64,000 bases of DNA from Kapaibacterium sp044224925 (lineage in GTDB: Bacteria > Bacteroidota > Ignavibacteria > Kapaibacteriales > Kapaibacteriaceae). This document shows positions 61,514 through 64,000 of the stretch, piece after piece. A program made the position numbers and the translations under genes. The stretch spans positions 1 through 64,000 of the forward strand of contig JBGAJM010000010.1 of NCBI GenBank assembly GCA_044224925.1, read 5' to 3'. The notes beneath the pieces are model-generated. The model did no database searches and was not told the DNA's origin. It worked only from the letters and a program-made list of their open reading frames with translations. Numbering within the stretch: position 1 is the stretch's first letter; each line of letters starts with the position of its first letter.

Positions 61514-62689
61514 ATGCAGATCTGGCTCATCATCGTTGTCTTCATTGCCGTTGCGGCGATCGTGTACCTGCTGATCGTCGCACGAAGACCCGACGTTACG
61601 GCGTCGACCGTTCGTATGGCAACGGCAGATGGGGATGAAGCGCCTCCACTCATACTCCGCGATGGCTTGGTCATGGATGATGCAGGGAATGCCCGCCCCA
61701 TCAAAGAAGTGGTGCTGACACACGCACTCTACCTGCGCGCATCCCGAGGTACGTGTCTCGTGCATGTTCAGCTCCTCGACATCACCGAAGGCGAAGTCAT
61801 GGCGTGGCCGGTCTACTCCACGATGTCCGAATGGACGAATGACCACGCTGAAGTGAACTACGTCTTGAGCTACCCCATCGAAGATCATGTCGTTCCTTTG
61901 CATGGTCACGTTATTGGATCGATCCAGCTCGACACGCTTCAATGCGCCAAGAGCGGACCGCGGACCTTGCGCGTCATGGTATCATTGTTCAGAGAGGATG
62001 TGGTTGACGAATTCATCGTTCGCAACACCGTCGACTTCCCATACGTCGAGACGGGACCCGGTTACGAGCAGATCCACAAAGAATGCGCCTTCGACGTAGA
62101 TCAACTGTCAGGCATCGGGATCGCAGCCGCAACGCTTCTCGGAGAGCTTCACAACGAGCGCATTGCGCTCGTCGAATCGATCCTTCTTGAAGCGTACGTT
62201 CCCACGATGCCGTATCGCGTCTATGCATCGTTTGTTGCTCAGGGCCTACGGAAGGCCATCGATGTATGGAATGAGGCCAATCCGTCATTCGAAGAGGTGC
62301 TTCGGCATCATGCGAATGTGTTGACGTCAAGTACGGATGTTCGCATGCGAGCATTTGCCTATGAGCTCTGCCTGCGCGTGTTCGCCGACCTGCACACGAT
62401 GAATGAAGCAGCGATGAATGCGTTGCATGATCTGGAGTCCACGCTTGAGCTCGATGAAGCGACCCGGAACGAATTACAACACCGGTATCTGCGCACGAAG
62501 ATGTATGATGCCGATGTTGATCCGATCCTTCTCGAAATGCCGCCCGATCTTGACAGAGATGCGAAGATCGAATACCTGGACGGACAGTATCGAGCCTGGC
62601 GGCGGCGCGTGACCAATGCCGACCCGGAGATCGCCGCCGAAGCCGCTCGGCGCCTCGATCGTATTGCACACCATCGAGCCAAGCTCTAG
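61514..62689 (+). CDS. Membrane-anchored hypothetical, second paralogue
   Basis: The start is the ATG at 61514 (391 residues); the TTG at 61508 is a less likely option. It has the same design as the gene before it: membrane segment (MQIWLIIVVFIAVAAIVYLL), beta-rich middle with IYSTH/VYSTM and similar spacing, helical part, and the tail KIEYLDGQYRAWRRRVTNAD. The pair arose by tandem duplication and has diverged a lot. The two proteins may form a heteromer in the membrane, working with the Hsp70-like protein and the M48 protease. Confidence 0.62.
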   Translation: MQIWLIIVVFIAVAAIVYLLIVARRPDVTASTVRMATADGDEAPPLILRDGLVMDDAGNARPIKEVVLTHALYLRASRGTCLVHVQLLDITEGEVMAWPVYSTMSEWTNDHAEVNYVLSYPIEDHVVPLHGHVIGSIQLDTLQCAKSGPRTLRVMVSLFREDVVDEFIVRNTVDFPYVETGPGYEQIHKECAFDVDQLSGIGIAAATLLGELHNERIALVESILLEAYVPTMPYRVYASFVAQGLRKAIDVWNEANPSFEEVLRHHANVLTSSTDVRMRAFAYELCLRVFADLHTMNEAAMNALHDLESTLELDEATRNELQHRYLRTKMYDADVDPILLEMPPDLDRDAKIEYLDGQYRAWRRRVTNADPEIAAEAARRLDRIAHHRAKL

Positions 62690-62690
62690 C

Positions 62691-63686
62691 ATGATCGACC
62701 TTACTTCCTTCGAACGCACATGCGAGCAGGTTCGCTTCTCGGTCCACGAGCCCTATGCCGACGTCGCCTCGGCCTCTTCATCGTATTCGCTTGCGCATGT
62801 GCGGCTGACGGGGTTGCAAGTGACCTCCACCTCGGTCCCCATCCTCCATCGCGCACTCGAACGCGCAGCCGCATCACTCATGCTTGATGTTCTCCCGGAG
62901 ATCTACGTGGTCGCGCAGTCGGAGCCGAATGCCCACGTGTTCTCGCATGGATCCGCACAATCGCCCGTGGTGGTCGTGAACAGCGGACTTGTGCAATTGC
63001 TACGTCCGCCGGAGCTCGAATTCGTTCTCGCGCATGAACTTGCCCACTTCGGTTTGCGACACGATGCGCAAGCTCGCTCGCAATCGATGCAGCGCAATGC
63101 CGAGATCAGCGCAGATCGCGTCGCTCTCGTGGCCTGTAAGAGCCTAACGCTTTGTACGAGAGTGATGATCACGTTGGCAAGTGGACTTCCGATGGAATAT
63201 CTCGGACTGGACATCGACACCTTTGTCCGTCAGCTCGATGTAGATGCCGATGAGGCTGCACGTCGCTGGGAGTTTCAAAGCACCCACCCGGCGTTGCCCT
63301 TCCGCCTTTGGGCCTTGCTCCGTTTCAGTCATAGCGATGTATTTGCCCGCCTTTCCGGTCAGGGAATGGATGGCCTCCCCTTGGAGCAGATCGATGACGA
63401 GATCGATGCACGCGCATCGACCATGCATCGAGAGGACGACGCCGAAGACACCACATATGCAACAGCCTTGGCCTGGCACAGTGTACGCAAGGTTCTGCAG
63501 GGCGGAAAGGTGGATGCGGATGGGTACTCAGATCTCGTCAAGAAGTGCGGAAGCGACTATGCCTATCATGTCACGGCCATTGCCTTGGCGCGTGGTCCCG
63601 AAGCCGTAGCGGCGCAGGCGAAACGCTCATTGCAACGACTGCAGGACACACATCCCGAACTTGCACGGAAGCTCATGTCGGCATAA
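62691..63686 (+). CDS. M48-family metallopeptidase
   Basis: The start is the ATG at 62691 (331 residues), 1 nt after the previous stop; the frame also reads upstream into the neighbour. The zinc site VLAHELAHFGLRHD lies near residue 115, and the third ligand is likely in NAEISADRVAL about 20 residues later, in line with the M48 EXXXD pattern. No membrane segments are visible, unlike HtpX, so it may be a cytosolic or peripheral form. With Hsp70 and two membrane proteins upstream it looks like a protein quality-control set. It is followed by GTCACTY heptads. Confidence 0.88.
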   Translation: MIDLTSFERTCEQVRFSVHEPYADVASASSSYSLAHVRLTGLQVTSTSVPILHRALERAAASLMLDVLPEIYVVAQSEPNAHVFSHGSAQSPVVVVNSGLVQLLRPPELEFVLAHELAHFGLRHDAQARSQSMQRNAEISADRVALVACKSLTLCTRVMITLASGLPMEYLGLDIDTFVRQLDVDADEAARRWEFQSTHPALPFRLWALLRFSHSDVFARLSGQGMDGLPLEQIDDEIDARASTMHREDDAEDTTYATALAWHSVRKVLQGGKVDADGYSDLVKKCGSDYAYHVTAIALARGPEAVAAQAKRSLQRLQDTHPELARKLMSA

Positions 63687-63700
63687 CGATCGCGCACGAC

Positions 63701-63755
63701 CAACTCGTCACTCGTCACTCGTCACTTGTAACTTGTCACTCGTCACTCGTAACTC
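63701..63755. repeat. GTCACTC/GTCACTT heptads between convergent genes
   Basis: Seven or eight heptads follow the M48 gene. Their left-strand reading AGTGACG provides the last residues (VTSDE) and stop of the gene that enters from the right. Confidence 0.85.
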
Positions 63756-64000
63756 TCTTCCTCATTTTCTTCCACCCGAACGCTGCCATTGGCGCCACCA
63801 CTACTGCCCAGAGCCATTGCCAGTTCTTGCTGACGAACCCTGCCACCATTTGCCCTACCGTGACGTTGACGCGGATCTGATGCTCGTACGTCTTGATCGA
63901 ACGCGTGATCTCTTTGCCGTCAACATTGAGTTTGGTGGAGAGTGAGACGTTCAGGAAATGCTCGCCGGGTTCTGTTGGCGTTACCTGCCAGCGCCATTCG
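63736..64000 (-). CDS. C-terminus of a single-pass membrane protein, partial
   Basis: The minus strand is open from the right edge to a TGA at 63736-63738, 87 codons, with no start seen. The sequence has a beta-rich part (WQVTPTEPGEHFLNVSLSTK) followed by one membrane helix (WQWLWAVVVAPMAAFGW), a basic KKMRKR stop-transfer and the tail VTSDE. The extracytoplasmic beta domain followed by a C-terminal anchor suits a surface receptor or Bam-like accessory protein, but I do not recognise it. The tail and stop codon are encoded by the heptad array. Confidence 0.6.
   Translation of the reverse strand, partial: EWRWQVTPTEPGEHFLNVSLSTKLNVDGKEITRSIKTYEHQIRVNVTVGQMVAGFVSKNWQWLWAVVVAPMAAFGWKKMRKRVTSDE

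Noticed and set aside
60320..62689. Insertion sequence or transposase in the paralogous pair
   Set aside because: Both have membrane anchors and no DDE or HTH motifs, and no flanking inverted repeats are seen.

Overview
The window comes from a bacterium of the Bacteroidetes/Chlorobi (FCB) side of the tree. At least four secreted proteins end in the Por/type IX secretion (T9SS) sorting domain. Intergenic DNA is full of short tandem repeats, and coding density is high. The composition and the expansion of TPR-cyclases would fit a lineage such as Candidatus Kapabacteria, but that is inference from general knowledge, not a measured placement. I see no rRNA, tRNA or CRISPR array.

Layout. (1) 1-12.0 kb, read leftward: a type I restriction-modification locus in which hsdM and hsdS are separated from hsdR by a Gabija pair (gajA, and a frameshifted gajB), two doubtful ORFs, an XRE/ImmA-IrrE protease with a DUF4411 PIN protein, a stunted GIY-YIG-like ORF and a DUF4375-like membrane protein. 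(2) 12.0-16.6 kb: a secreted hypothetical protein and two large T9SS-exported proteins. (3) 16.8-25.5 kb, read leftward: a tightly coupled set of ASCH protein, unknown 431-aa protein, PLD-like protein, SNF2-type helicase, small unknown protein and Mrr nuclease. I read this as a second defence module that I cannot name. (4) 25.6-31.0 kb: a lipoprotein, a WYL regulator, an AbiE-type toxin-antitoxin pair, a 1-Cys peroxiredoxin and an unknown protein, with two non-coding arrays of a 12-bp repeat. (5) 31.1-45.3 kb and 53.3-57.5 kb: eight paralogous genes, each with N-terminal TPRs and a C-terminal class III adenylate cyclase domain, plus one orphan cyclase tail. (6) 45.4-53.2 kb, between the cyclase blocks: a DUF4143 ATPase, a Fic protein, an unknown helical protein, a small outer-membrane-type protein, an SBBP beta-propeller T9SS protein and an XRE/membrane-protein pair. 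(7) 57.6-63.7 kb: a serine hydrolase, then a compact operon of Hsp70-like protein, two paralogous membrane proteins and an M48 protease. The end of a further membrane protein runs off the right edge.

The most unusual feature is the relation between the cyclases and the repeats. Several short tandem repeat families occur here: a 12-mer (GTGTCGCAC plus a variable triplet) and three heptamers (GTCACTY, AATACAS, and ATCAAGG/TTGATCC). They occur between genes and also inside the cyclase genes, at two defined loops of the catalytic domain. There they are kept in frame and encode histidine-rich VSHS/VSHE/VSHN tracts. In non-coding arrays the same 12-mer shifts to a 13-nt period, so the frame is not kept. 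Several unrelated genes also take their last codons and stop from these repeats, and one cyclase survives only as its repeat-bearing tail. Together this suggests a repeat system that spreads into genes and may drive duplication and variation of the cyclases.
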